Virus record (IMG/VR): IMGVR_UViG_3300010354_015404 | Coordinates: 1-38,254 of that record | Source of the DNA: a virus | Length of the DNA: 38,254 nt | Strand: one strand, 5' to 3' | In this document: positions 8,443-19,600 of the stretch, in pieces | Layout: each line of letters starts with the position of its first letter | How positions within the stretch are numbered: position 1 is the stretch's first letter | Program-made: the position numbers and the translations under genes | The notes under the pieces: model-generated | The model's input: the letters and a program-made list of their open reading frames with translations, nothing else | Databases searched by the model: none | Told to the model about the DNA's origin: nothing

Positions 8443-10445
8443 TATATTTTCCCGGTGTATATTATATAATGTAAACCGTTACGCAGTCTAACTCTTCCAG
8501 TTCCAGTACCGGTAGCTGTGGCAGTAAAAACTGTATTTTCCTGTGCTGTGCCTGTGACACCTACAGTGGACCAAACTGTTGAACCAAGTTCAGTAATTAC
8601 ATATTCAATACCTATTTTAAGTTCAGTTACACTAAAATTAGGAGTACTACTTCTTAAATCTGGGAGATAAAAAGATCCTGCCTCACTACCTGTAATTTGT
8701 CTATATAAATGTTGATTTTTATAAACATTATTCCATAAATCACTGAATAGAGTTTGTCTAACTAATCTACCATCACATAATTCATAACCGTCTGGTAGTG
8801 ATGAAATATCACCACTCATTAAAATAACTGTACCAGTTGGCACAGTGGCCATACTTTTAGATAAATCTCTTCTACTTACTCTAAAAAACTGATTATCGTT
8901 AGATTGTATGAGGAATTGGTCTGTGCTTTGAACAAAATTAGTAGGAGGCTTACCGCTAATAAAGCTGGACCCTATTTGCGTTTTAATTGTTAGTGTTTCT
9001 GGTGAATTCTTAATTCTTATAGGAACAGTTGGATCAGAAGCAGTTTTGAAGGTCACATCGCTGGTTGTGTCCTCCGTTTGGATAGTTACACCAGACCCAG
9101 TTAAACCTTTACTGTATGCATTAATAGTTCCTGCACCATTATCTACATCAATTGAAGTAGCTTTAACACTGCCAAAAAATACTGAACCACTTGAAGCATC
9201 TCCTATTTGACTTACATACAATCGATCCCATTTTTTTGTAGGCGATCCTAAGTCAAATATACCATTATCTCTTGGTAATATATTTGCAACATCTATTATA
9301 TTACCTAAGTTAATTGTTAGATCAGATTTAAATTTTAGATCATTTTCTAAATTTAAATAATTGACTACAGTAAGATTATTTTGAGCCACTAAATTATTAG
9401 TAGATACAGTACCACTAACTTTCACATTACCTACAACGTCCAAAGATTCTTGTGGCGCAGTATTATTGACTCCTACTCTGCCTCCAGTTATTTCGTTACT
9501 GGTTATTCTAAGAGGCGTAAAAAATTCACTGTTTCCTTCTCTTTTTATTCTAAAATCTATTTTGGATCCAGCATTCTTATTATAAAGGTAGGCCCCAGAA
9601 GTATCATAACTGATATTAAAACTTAAGTCATTACCCATATTAAGACCAGAAGCGGATCTAATATTAAGACCATAATTAGTTGTACTAAGGACATCTGATC
9701 TAAGAAAATTTGCAGCTGGAATAACTTCATCACCCGTAGTAAGAGCTAAAGCTTTTTCACTTGTCCCCCAATATTTTGTATTAGTATCTGAAGCAGCAGA
9801 GCTGAGATTAAATCCTTGGTTTATGTTTTTGAATCCATCATAAATTAGCTTTGGCGTAAAATCTTTATCACTTATAATAGCTACTCTACGTGCTTTAACA
9901 AATACTGTAATTACACTTACAGGCTGATTATCTGTGCTATTAATTATTTCCTCAATCTCTAAACCTGTTTTTTCAAATGCATTAAATGTAGGTCCTACAA
10001 GATTATATCCACCACTGGCATTTTTAATATACAGTTGATTACGTGAAGTATCAACAAATAAATCTCCAGTTTTTAAAGCATTAGAATCATTTGATGGTGG
10101 TGTAGCAGATTTTTTAACTATGCCTATGGGTAGCCAATTTGAACCATCATAAACTTTTAAACCAAAAGTTCCTGTTACATCAGTGCTTGAATTTCCAGGA
10201 TCTACAACTTGGCTTAAGTTAGTATTGAACCATATTTGACCTGTTGTAGGTTGTAAAGGTGCTTGGGGACGAGCAAAATGTTCAAGTAGATGTAAAAAGT
10301 TTTCTGCTATAATTTCACTATAACTATTAGGAAATTTTCTACCCATTAAAGTAATTGAGGTAGTAGAATTAGCAGTTCCATCCTCTATAGTAATTTTATT
10401 ATTAGGAGTTTTACCTGGATCAGAATAATTTACATCTATACTCAT
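8442..10445 (-). CDS. tail fibre with tail-collar domain
   Basis: About 667 residues from the ATG at 10445. A GTG at 10454 would overlap the previous gene; the ATG has GGTGA upstream and leaves a 1-nt gap, so it is preferred. The N-terminal anchor (TIEDGTANSTTSITLMGRKF, ENFLHLLEHFA, TGQIWFNT, TGDLFVDT) is shared with the two fibres downstream. The shaft contains VGVNNTAPQESLDVVGNVKV, a typical fibre repeat. Near the end, VPTGTVILMSGDISSLPDGY and SFYLPDLRS are hallmarks of the phage tail collar domain (PF07484 type). Before the closing NGLHYIIYTGKI the collar appears interrupted by about 40 Gly/Thr-rich residues. Likely a baseplate-attached short or side fibre contacting the cell surface. Confidence 0.85.
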   Translation of the reverse strand: MSIDVNYSDPGKTPNNKITIEDGTANSTTSITLMGRKFPNSYSEIIAENFLHLLEHFARPQAPLQPTTGQIWFNTNLSQVVDPGNSSTDVTGTFGLKVYDGSNWLPIGIVKKSATPPSNDSNALKTGDLFVDTSRNQLYIKNASGGYNLVGPTFNAFEKTGLEIEEIINSTDNQPVSVITVFVKARRVAIISDKDFTPKLIYDGFKNINQGFNLSSAASDTNTKYWGTSEKALALTTGDEVIPAANFLRSDVLSTTNYGLNIRSASGLNMGNDLSFNISYDTSGAYLYNKNAGSKIDFRIKREGNSEFFTPLRITSNEITGGRVGVNNTAPQESLDVVGNVKVSGTVSTNNLVAQNNLTVVNYLNLENDLKFKSDLTINLGNIIDVANILPRDNGIFDLGSPTKKWDRLYVSQIGDASSGSVFFGSVKATSIDVDNGAGTINAYSKGLTGSGVTIQTEDTTSDVTFKTASDPTVPIRIKNSPETLTIKTQIGSSFISGKPPTNFVQSTDQFLIQSNDNQFFRVSRRDLSKSMATVPTGTVILMSGDISSLPDGYELCDGRLVRQTLFSDLWNNVYKNQHLYRQITGSEAGSFYLPDLRSSTPNFSVTELKIGIEYVITELGSTVWSTVGVTGTAQENTVFTATATGTGTGRVRLRNGLHYIIYTGKI

Positions 10446-10446
10446 A

Positions 10447-11055
10447 TTATTCACCCATTAACCCAGTTAAACTTTGTACTCGGACTGTGTAATCAATTTG
10501 AATAAGGCGGTTTAAACTTTTTTGTACAGGATGAAATATAACATGTGTTAGTAATCTTTCTCCACCTGATTCATTATCTGTGACTAAGCCTAATTCATCA
10601 AAAACATATAAACTATTATTATCACTGGTATTATCAAAGGCTTCTTGTCCATTTGGTTCACCATAGTCTAACAAACAAGTAACAAATACATCTGTATAAG
10701 TTGTTCCTGTTACATGCCTTGTTTCAATATAATTTCTAACAGGATCTACGTTTGCAGGATTAGCATCATCTACTACTTTACTATATGTTTTATTGTATAA
10801 ATTAGCATTGACCCCAGTGGTATTTGGGGTAAGATAAGTGATTATACCTGTAGGATCGACGGCAGTTCCTCCATTACCAAAAATCATCTTAGTTATGAAA
10901 CCGCTACCAGAATTGGCTAAACTGTTAGCAAGGGCTATACTCATGTTTTCATAATGAATAGCATTTCTTTTATTGATGTAGACTTCTTGAGAACCTGGAT
11001 CCCAAATTTTTATGTGCCCTTCTACATGAATTCCGCCAAAATCTCTTGTTTGCAT
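10447..11055 (-). CDS. conserved structural protein near tail fibres
   Basis: 202 residues; I do not know a named function. The sequence has GHIKIWDPGSQEVYINKRNA (14-33), MIFGNGGTAVDPTGIITYL and a C-terminal LLTHVIFHPVQKSLNRLIQIDYTVRVQ, which reads as a compact beta-rich domain rather than a fibre shaft. No signal peptide or membrane segment is seen. The ATG at 11055 lies 18 nt after a late-promoter-like motif, so it probably begins a transcription unit that continues into the three paralogous fibre genes. This position suggests a baseplate-fibre adaptor or fibre-anchoring protein, but that is inference. Confidence 0.7.
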   Translation of the reverse strand: MQTRDFGGIHVEGHIKIWDPGSQEVYINKRNAIHYENMSIALANSLANSGSGFITKMIFGNGGTAVDPTGIITYLTPNTTGVNANLYNKTYSKVVDDANPANVDPVRNYIETRHVTGTTYTDVFVTCLLDYGEPNGQEAFDNTSDNNSLYVFDELGLVTDNESGGERLLTHVIFHPVQKSLNRLIQIDYTVRVQSLTGLMGE

Positions 11056-11073
11056 GTTTTTTCTCTATCAAAA

Positions 11074-11081
11074 TATTTATT
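11074..11081 (-). promoter_or_regulatory. late-promoter-like motif
   Basis: AATAAATA on the minus strand in the 46-nt gap after the protease gene, ending 18 nt before the ATG at 11055. Same motif and spacing as four other sites. Confidence 0.65.
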
Positions 11082-11101
11082 ATTTCTAATATATGCTATG
11101 T

Positions 11102-12688
11102 TTACCTTCTTACACGTTGTCGTGGGTATAATCTTCCAGAACTTGGTCTTGGCTTATAATTTAGTTTGGGCCATGTGGTGCCAGAATCCTGCCTTTCCTT
11201 GTTAAAATACAAGTATCTATTAGGAGATCCTTGCAAAAATGCATAATCTGAAAAACTTGATCCTACTTCTGTAATTTGATTTTGCTTGGCAGTTTTAATC
11301 AAATAATCTAAGGCCTGATTCTGATTCATAGTTGGATAAGTTTCTAAAATACAGGCAAGAACTCCTGATACTTGAGGACTGGCCATACTTGTACCTGAAT
11401 ATTTTAATAAAAAATAACTACTATTTCTTGAGTCAGATACCCCAGTTCCTACCATAGCACTTATTATTCTACTTCCTGGTGCATACACATCTATTCTTGG
11501 GCCACATGAGCTGTAAGTAGCTTTTGATTCATTGGCTAAAGTTGATATAGCCCCTACACAGATGGCTTGATTGCCCCGAGTTGGACTCATACCTCTATGG
11601 TAAAAAAACGTGCTACCTCCCCAAGTAAAGCTATTATTATAGTCTTGGCCACCATCTATATCAATCTTTAGACTATTATTACCTGCTGCCCCTACTATAA
11701 TGATTCCATCATCGATTGCCATTTCTTGATCAGCTTCTATCGAAGGGCTTACAAAAGGAATAGCATATAAGTATACTCCATCGTTTAATAGCCCACAACT
11801 GGTCAAAAAAGCAGATGTAAGTCCGCTGGTATATTCTACTCCCCTAAAAGTAATCTTTGTTATACTGGATATATCAAAATTAGTTGTATACTCATAACCC
11901 CAACTATTGTTTACTATAGTAGGATTTTTTCTACCTGTAGTTTGATTTATAGGTTTATTATTGTGCCAAAGCCTAACATAATCAAAGTAATCTTCGTTAA
12001 CAGGATTAATATCTCCACCATACACGTACATATTATAGATATTAGCCTTTCTTGCCCAACCTTGAGTATTACCGGCTACAGTTCCAGCTACGTGAATACC
12101 GTGTTGGTTATTAGCGCCTGTATATGGCCCATATTGGTACGTTCCAGATGGAGTTGCATGTTGTAACCAATTATATTGAACTACACGACTACCTCCTGTT
12201 CCATCTGCATTAACTGCAAATTCAGGATGATTAGGATCAATAAATCCGTCCATTATTACAACATCTACATTTCTTCCTTCTGCATTAATTTGTACTGTAC
12301 CTGTTTGAGTAGCTGTCCCATCGCTACCCCAATTATTACGTTGAAGACCTTCTATGCAACGTAATAGAGCCCAATTTTTATGGGTATTTGAGTTGCCACT
12401 ACTTTTGTCCCAGAAGTTACTATTGTCAGTCCATAAAGGTTTAATAATAGCTCCTTTGTCTTTTGGCGTCAATTCTACTGCCAACACTCTGGGATCTTGT
12501 CTTATTTGTTCAGCTTCTTCGTCTGTGAGCAAATAGTGAGTATTCCTACTTATTTCTCTTCTATGAACAACATCAATAGCTCTATTTGGAATATATAAAT
12601 TACCTCCAGGTGTTTCCATGTCCTCATAGAAATCATCTAAATCCTCAAAATTTATTAGGGTAATTATATATTCTCTTAGTTCGCTCAT
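11102..12688 (-). CDS. subtilisin-like serine protease (S8 family)
   Basis: 528 residues with a complete subtilase triad: Asp147 in [15 protein letters not shown], His196 in HGIHVAG, Ser434 in [11 protein letters not shown], and oxyanion Asn337 in GAAGNNS. Residues 1-75 ([15 protein letters not shown]... [21 protein letters not shown]... DPRVLAVE) resemble an inhibitor I9-type propeptide, so activation by self-cleavage is plausible. There is no signal peptide, and the arginine-rich tail ([15 protein letters not shown]) is unusual. The ATG overlaps the stop of the collagen-like gene (ATGA), so the two are probably translated together. The position among fibre genes suggests a virion-borne protease or a processing enzyme for structural proteins. 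The substrate is unknown. It is unlike the T4 prohead protease gp21. Confidence 0.95.
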   Translation of the reverse strand: MSELREYIITLINFEDLDDFYEDMETPGGNLYIPNRAIDVVHRREISRNTHYLLTDEEAEQIRQDPRVLAVELTPKDKGAIIKPLWTDNSNFWDKSSGNSNTHKNWALLRCIEGLQRNNWGSDGTATQTGTVQINAEGRNVDVVIMDGFIDPNHPEFAVNADGTGGSRVVQYNWLQHATPSGTYQYGPYTGANNQHGIHVAGTVAGNTQGWARKANIYNMYVYGGDINPVNEDYFDYVRLWHNNKPINQTTGRKNPTIVNNSWGYEYTTNFDISSITKITFRGVEYTSGLTSAFLTSCGLLNDGVYLYAIPFVSPSIEADQEMAIDDGIIIVGAAGNNSLKIDIDGGQDYNNSFTWGGSTFFYHRGMSPTRGNQAICVGAISTLANESKATYSSCGPRIDVYAPGSRIISAMVGTGVSDSRNSSYFLLKYSGTSMASPQVSGVLACILETYPTMNQNQALDYLIKTAKQNQITEVGSSFSDYAFLQGSPNRYLYFNKERQDSGTTWPKLNYKPRPSSGRLYPRQRVRR

Positions 12689-13674
12689 GCTTCTGCCTGC
12701 AATAAAGTTAAAGTAACAGTTATGGTGGCAGAACTACCACTTAAATTAGTAACTGCTGCTGGAATTATATCAGTTACTGGTGATTCATCATTAAATCCGT
12801 GTACAGCAGGAGCCATTATTATAGTTTGACTTCCTGTGCTGATCACTTCAGTTACAACGCCAGAATCATAATTAGGATCAGCCCCTTGTACTCTTGAAGA
12901 GTCAGCTGTGCGAGCTGCTGTAGATACATAAAGTCTCACCCATGCTGCTTGACTGGTTTGAATTTTATATAATAAGTATCCTTTAAATCCATTAAATTCA
13001 ATAGTCCCTGTAGCATTATTAGTTAGACTAACTGTAGTGGCTTGAGTAGTTGTACGTGATCCTAAAAATCCTGTGCCAGGAGGTCCTTGTATGCCAGGAT
13101 TTCCTTGAGCACCAGGATTTCCTTGTGGACCTTGTGGTCCTGTATCACCTGTATCGCCTTTTACTCCTTGCGGTCCTTGAGCACCAGGATTTCCTTGTGG
13201 ACCTTGAGCACCTGGAGTACCTTGTGGACCTTGTGGACCTTGTGGACCTTGAGCACCTGGACTACCTGGACTACCTGGACTACCTGGACTACCTTGTGGA
13301 CCTGGACTACCTTGTGGACCTGGACTACCTGGACTACCTTGTGGACCTGTGCTTCCTTGAGCACCTTGAGCACCTTGAGATCCAGGTCCTGAACTACCAC
13401 TACCTGGTGGTCCTGGTGGTCCTTGTAATCCTTGAATACCTTGCGGACTTTGAAAGCCTTGTAAACCCTGAGAACCCTGTCTTCCCTGTGCACCTTGAGC
13501 ACCTTGAGCACCTTGAGCACCTTGGATACCTTGATTTCCTGGTGTTAGGGATATATTTTGAATCCCATCATAAACTTCAGTAAAGTTGTCATTTATTTTA
13601 ATAGCAGCTCTACGTATGCTATCTCCAGTACCGTCATTAGCTCTTGTTCCTACATTAATTACCTGTTTGGCCAT
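12685..13674 (-). CDS. collagen-like fibre protein
   Basis: 329 residues in three parts. Residues 1-45 are an N-terminal attachment module ([32 protein letters not shown]) of the kind found in marine T4-like phage structural proteins. Residues about 46-200 are Gly-X-Y triplets, mostly GPQ, GAQ and GSP with PPG elements, expected to form a collagen triple helix. They are interrupted near residue 76 (GFQSPQG) and at 91-98 (GSGSSGPG). Residues 205-329 are a beta-rich domain ([40 protein letters not shown]), probably a trimeric head. The ATG at 13674 has GAGGA upstream and lies 2 nt after the giant gene. Likely a flexible host-contact or decoration fibre. No prolyl hydroxylase is seen, so stability would depend on charge and proline content. 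Confidence 0.93.
   Translation of the reverse strand: MAKQVINVGTRANDGTGDSIRRAAIKINDNFTEVYDGIQNISLTPGNQGIQGAQGAQGAQGAQGRQGSQGLQGFQSPQGIQGLQGPPGPPGSGSSGPGSQGAQGAQGSTGPQGSPGSPGPQGSPGPQGSPGSPGSPGSPGAQGPQGPQGPQGTPGAQGPQGNPGAQGPQGVKGDTGDTGPQGPQGNPGAQGNPGIQGPPGTGFLGSRTTTQATTVSLTNNATGTIEFNGFKGYLLYKIQTSQAAWVRLYVSTAARTADSSRVQGADPNYDSGVVTEVISTGSQTIIMAPAVHGFNDESPVTDIIPAAVTNLSGSSATITVTLTLLQAEA
13075..13539 (-). repeat. collagen Gly-X-Y coding repeats
   Basis: Low-complexity 9-nt-scale repeats encoding Gly-X-Y triplets, for example runs of GGTCCACAAG-like and GGTAGTCCA-like units. They produce long spurious open frames on both strands, and slippage here could change the fibre length. Confidence 0.9.
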
Positions 13675-13676
13675 GA

Positions 13677-16600
13677 TTAATCCTCATCCATTCTTAAATC
13701 ATCTGAGTCTGATGTATAAAGTCCGCTATCAAAATTAGGGGATGTTCCCTCTATGAGATTGGCCTCAGTCTGTAAAAAGTCTACTATTTTATTTGTAGAA
13801 TCATTCAACATTTTGCCTTTATCATTCCACAATTTTCCATGTTTTCTTACTACAGTTAATGTAGTATTTACAGGAACTTCCTCCGAAAGTCTAATCTCAT
13901 AAGCATTTTTACTTGGTAATTTTTGAGCATTAGTAATAAAATCTGCAGGATAATTGTCATCACCTTCTGGACTATGAGGACTTACTAATTTATTATGAAT
14001 TGAATACGCAGTTTTCTTTAATCTTTGAGTCCCCACATATACCTCAATATCTAAAACTTCTTTATCAAAATTAGTACTTACACTATTACTTCTTGTAATA
14101 GGAGTCCATGGTACTACTAATGTATTGCTGGAATCTTCAAGATATGCAAATTCAGTTCTTGCCCAATTTGGATTATTATCACTTGGATATACAGTGAAGT
14201 TTACTGTTAATAATTTCCACCAAGAAGTACCACTATCTCCTGGATTTTGATTAATATTTTTAATAGCACCATCAACTTCTTTTACAGCAATATATAAATC
14301 ATTCAAATATATAACTTGTTGATTTAGTCTATAAACAACAGTGCTATTCCATTCTGAAAAATTATTACTGGTTAAGTTAATCCAGTTAACATTATTATAA
14401 TTAACAACATCATTAATTAGATATCTTGAATAGTTATTCCAATCACCCTTCCAATTATAGATCAATGTCTCGTCGTTATAAGGTATTGTTTCATTAGAAC
14501 CTATATCATATATATCTGTGCCTTTTTTGTGTATAAGTGGAACACCGGTACCTAAAGTACCTCTACGCAATTGGCTTAAAATAGATCCTACTTTACTAAA
14601 ATATTCAATACGTTCACCATTTATATAAATTACTCCAGCGACGTTGTTTATGGAGTTGGCATTTGTTATTTTAGAAGCGTCATCTATGATTATTTCTTTA
14701 TCACTTTGTAGTAAATCTCTGGCTAACTTAGTTGTTCTATTTTGACTTAAACGTTTATAAGAAGTATAGTTAAGCATATCTTTGAAATGTAAATAACTTA
14801 TATTAGGTCTGACAATGTTTTGACTAAAAGTAATTACACTAAACTTGTCAGAGGGAATAGGTTGTACAGTTAATTGAATTGATTTCTTACTTTCTCTTAA
14901 CACATAATCTGTATATGGAGTTAATAATTTTTTATTTTTTGTTACCCAAACATGATTAGTATCGTAGACTTCCTTATCCAAGTAAATTATACCACCTGTA
15001 ATTTCCACAAGAGTTGGATAATATATCGTGTTGATGTAACTACCTAACTTTGGATCTATTTGTTCATAAGTTCTATTAATATCTAATATATCATGATTTG
15101 TCATAGCCATAATTTCAATTTCAGTACCTACAGGATATACATTTTTAAAAGTAATAGTGGATTGTGCTTCATTTGATGTTATGGTATAATCAGCAAATTT
15201 AGTTATTGTAATTAATACTTCTGCATTTTCTCTATAATAATTAGGCTTAAATGTAATAGTAGAATCAGAAAGATTAATAGCATAAGCAATAGCATTTGGT
15301 ACTTTTACATTATCAATAAACACTTCATAATCATTGTAAGAATATATGTCAATATTAGTTTTTGAAACGTTTAATGTATATTTTAATACACGATTTTTCA
15401 AAGTTAATCTTAAAGTATCTACACTGTTTAGTAACGTATCTCCTATTCTTACAATAGTATTAGCGCCTAAAGGAAACTCATACCCTACAAAATTTGTCAG
15501 TAGATAACTCCTTGACAGGCCATTTGATATTACTGTTTCCTTAGTTACTACACTTTGTTTTATATCTGTATCAAGGAATATTGAATATGAAACTATATCA
15601 TTTATATCTAACTCACTTGCAAATCTTAAACCAACTTTGTTAAAATTATTGTAGGATGTTACATTCTTTTCAATTTCTTGCCAATACTCCCCATCTACAA
15701 CAAGAGTATTAGTCACTGTATCTAAAATAGTTGGTGTGTTATCAACATTATTACTTTTAACAGATCTATACAGTACATTTGCATATACAGCAAAATCATT
15801 TAGTTTATATTGTATTTCATTATTCCAAAGTCCGTATGTTCTAAATATTGTACTTTCAGTAATTTTTCCAGATACTACAGTAAAGCCTTTGATACCATCT
15901 CGCCAGTCTACATCAGTAACTACATCGTATGTTTTATCAGTAACTACAACATGGTCTGTAGATAACAAATTATAACCACTAAAACCTAAGCTTATTACAG
16001 CTAATTCTTTATTAGCCACTGGAGCTATTTTAAATTTTATGGTTAATGTCTTGTAATCAAAATCATATTGTGATGGCTCGATAATATCTTCACCTAATTT
16101 AACAATAATAGCTTTTTCATTGTTAGGATAATCATCAATAGTAAAATTTGTTTCTATTCCATCTGTAATAAACTTTTTACAACTAATTTTAGAACTATTA
16201 TTTAAACTGCGTTCAGTAACTTTGATAACCACTGTATCTGATACATGGCCAGGTAACATCTCTTCTGGGGCAGGGCTCGTAGTTGGTGTAATAAACCCAT
16301 CCCCATCAATAATAATATCATCTGCTCTTAATCCAGTGGCTGTGCGGAATGGCGTAATATTTCTATTGAGATTACTGACAAGATTTCCGCCTTCAATTAA
16401 TGTATCATACTGTTCATCATCTGTGAGCTCACCTGAGTCCCATAATCGTTCACCCCAATCAAATTCACCATCCCACAGATTAGTTTTACCAAATCCTATA
16501 CCAGTTACAACTACTCCTGCATAGTCTATACCATTCATTAGCTGTGCAAAATCTTTACCTAACATTCCTGATTTTGGTTCATAAAAATATTTTATTCTTT

Positions 16601-19600
16601 CAAGACTGTTTAAACTGTTGAAATTACGCACATATTCAATTCTTATATTAACACCAGCTTTAGGAGCATTTTTGAATATCAATTTGCCATAATTATATCT
16701 ATATGCTTTATCGAATCCTACATGTCTTTCTAAGGTATATTCAGTAAAAAATATTTCTGCATTATTAAGTTTAACTGTATATGTGCCTTTTTCAAAACTT
16801 GGTGTGTATGTCAAATCAAATGTAGTTTTTATTGCATCACCAGTAAATGTATCTATTGCTATTAATGGCACAAGATTAGCAATGTTTTCTTTGCTATATC
16901 TATCGAACTTCATACCAATTAAATTGCTTCGAACTAATCCATTTCCTAATACAGCAAAAGCTCTGCCTTCATATCCATTTTCTGTAAATTTACCCTCTAT
17001 TTTTATAGTAGGTGCGACAAAATAACCTTCACCTGGATCAAGTATATCTATTTTTGCTATTGATCCCTTACTTACAAATACTTTTACCTGTGCAGGTCGA
17101 ATACAATCACCTAACACTTCAACATTAGGATAATCTATATAACCAGCTCCGCCGTCGATTATAACTATTTCCTTAACATAATATCCTAAACCATCTTTCC
17201 ATGCTTTATATGGATATTTGTTTACAATTTGATTATTATTAACATAAACATTATTATCCTGATATTGAGTATAAAGAGTTATCAAGTTATTATTAGAATT
17301 AACATATGCGGGTAAATCAAAATCAGTAATTAAGCTTTGACTACTGTCCAATTTATCATAAATGCTAACAAATTCACGGATTTTAGTTCTAAATGGTTTT
17401 ACTTCTTTTATATAACTTTCATAATCTTCAAGACCATCATTATTAAATGTTACTTTTTGACGTAAAGGACCAACATGATGTAGTACTTTTACAAAGCTGG
17501 TTTTAAATAGCCAATCAACGAATGGTTGCTCAAATAACACATATTTTAGACTAATGAAGAATAAATTTATATAAATTTTACGTCTATTATCTATAAGAAT
17601 TTTATTCTTTAAGGCATTTAGAATAATACGTAATTCAGTTGTACCAACACTGTCAAAATAGTCGCTATCATAAAGCATTCCATCGTAACCTTTTTGATTT
17701 GCTTTAAAATTATAAAAGTTGTCGCTTATTTGTAGCGCACCATTTTGACGACCAACTACCTTGAATACCTTAGTATAATCTATGTTTAACGTATCAGTAA
17801 ATTTTTCTAATAATAGCCAATTGTTAGTACCTGAAATATTTTTTACCTTAACTATTTGGCCTACACTACAATTTAAATTTAGTGCTTCATTAACTCCATT
17901 TACTGTATAATCTATACGAGTAAATTGATTGTACCCATCAGCGTACCAATCTATAAAATTCCAATAATTACTTACATTGTACTTTTGTGTTTTGACTTTT
18001 AACCAATTATTATTAATGTAATGATATATGGCCCATTGATTTAATCCATTTAGAGCACTTAAAATTAGAGCACTTAAAGGTCTTACTTGAATTGTAGTAA
18101 ATTCTTTATTGTACCCTTTACCTTTATCTAAAATGGTCACAGAAGTTATAACACCTGCATTATTAATTATAGTTTTAGCTGAAGCTTGTTCACCGTCTCC
18201 TTGAATAATTATATTTGGAGCTATTTGATATCCATAACCGCCATCTATTACATCTATTTCTATAATTTGCCCATTTTCTATTATAAAATCAAGAGTGGCT
18301 TGTCTAAAATTTTGAGTTTGTATAAAACGTAATTCTGCGGTAACATCTTTGATATAGTCATAGTAACCTACATTACTTTGAGGAATCTCATCTTTTAAAT
18401 ATAACTCAGCAAGGTCAATATTATCTATTTGAATATCAGCAAGTTCAAAATTCAATCTTTCAATTAATTGTTTTAATACTTCTAATCTGTTGACAAACAT
18501 GCTTTGATTAGGTATAGATTCTATTCCATAACGTAGTTTAGGAGGTAGAGATAAACTGGGTAAGGGCCTGCCTATACTATCAAATCCAATTAAGCTATCA
18601 AACCATCTACGCTCAATTTGGGTAGGAATAGTAGTTTTTTCATTATCTGAAATAATTCTCCACTCACTATGCATGTTTAGATTAGTTGGATCTGAAGTCC
18701 AATATTGTACACTTAAAACTAAATCACGTTTATCTAAAATACTTCTTAAATTGACTAAACCAAAAGAATTAGTACCTAAGAATTGAATATATTTTAAATT
18801 AAAATTCTGTGGATTAGATATTGCACTGGCTATATCACTGGCACTATATTTTCTATCAAATGCATTTGGTACAATACGCTTATTCTTAACCCAGAAGTAA
18901 TAGGTACTTTTATACCTCTTTCCAAGACTATCATAAGTTAATTTAACACTATAGGCATTATTTCCATACAATGTTTTACCACTTATCCCTAATGGGAATC
19001 CTTCAGCAGTGTCCGCTAATACATCCCAATCAGCGGGTAGTACACTGGATTGTACCCACTCATAAACATCTATACTGGCTGTGGGAAACAAACTATTAAA
19101 AACACCACTATTGTAACTTGTATCACCTATACTACTGTCTAAAAATTTAGCCTTACGTAGATCCCACCATAACATACCAACATGCTTATCAGTCCATGCC
19201 ATGCCTTCATCTATAGTAATATTAGCAGTTAACGAATTTGATTTTACACTGTAAGTTGCTGGATCATAATAAGTTTTAAACTTTAATTCTTGTTCTATTA
19301 CTCCAGATATCTTACCATATACAGGATCTATTACATCTAAATAACTGATTAAATTATTAGTTTTTCTATTGTAAACAAAGACTTTTTTGATTCTATTAAG
19401 ATTGACTTTATCTTGTTCTTTTATGTACTGAGACCAACTATATGATCCAGATTTCTTATTATAAGTTAAAATTTCACCAATTTTTCTACTTAACACATTA
19501 TAATTTTCATTACCTATAATAATAAAATTTTCACCTACATCAATATTTTCTACATTTATAGAACCAGTGTTTAAAGTTTCAGAAAATATAAAATTACTTT

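Noticed and set aside
10954-11205. Plus-strand frame spanning the gap between the structural protein and the protease
   Set aside because: It covers the ends of two good minus-strand genes and a promoter-like motif; no SD or domain.
13075-13539. Short direct repeats considered as a CRISPR array
   Set aside because: Units are about 9 nt, contiguous, in phase with codons and without unique spacers.
13050-13583. Long open frames on both strands over the collagen tract
   Set aside because: They arise from the 9-nt Gly-X-Y coding repeat read in other frames; their products are low-complexity Leu/Asp/Val or Trp/Thr runs, and the minus-strand collagen frame has a proper anchor, head and SD.
3508-13674. 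Diversity-generating retroelement acting on the fibre tips
   Set aside because: No reverse transcriptase or template/variable repeat pair was found in the window; absence outside the window was not tested.
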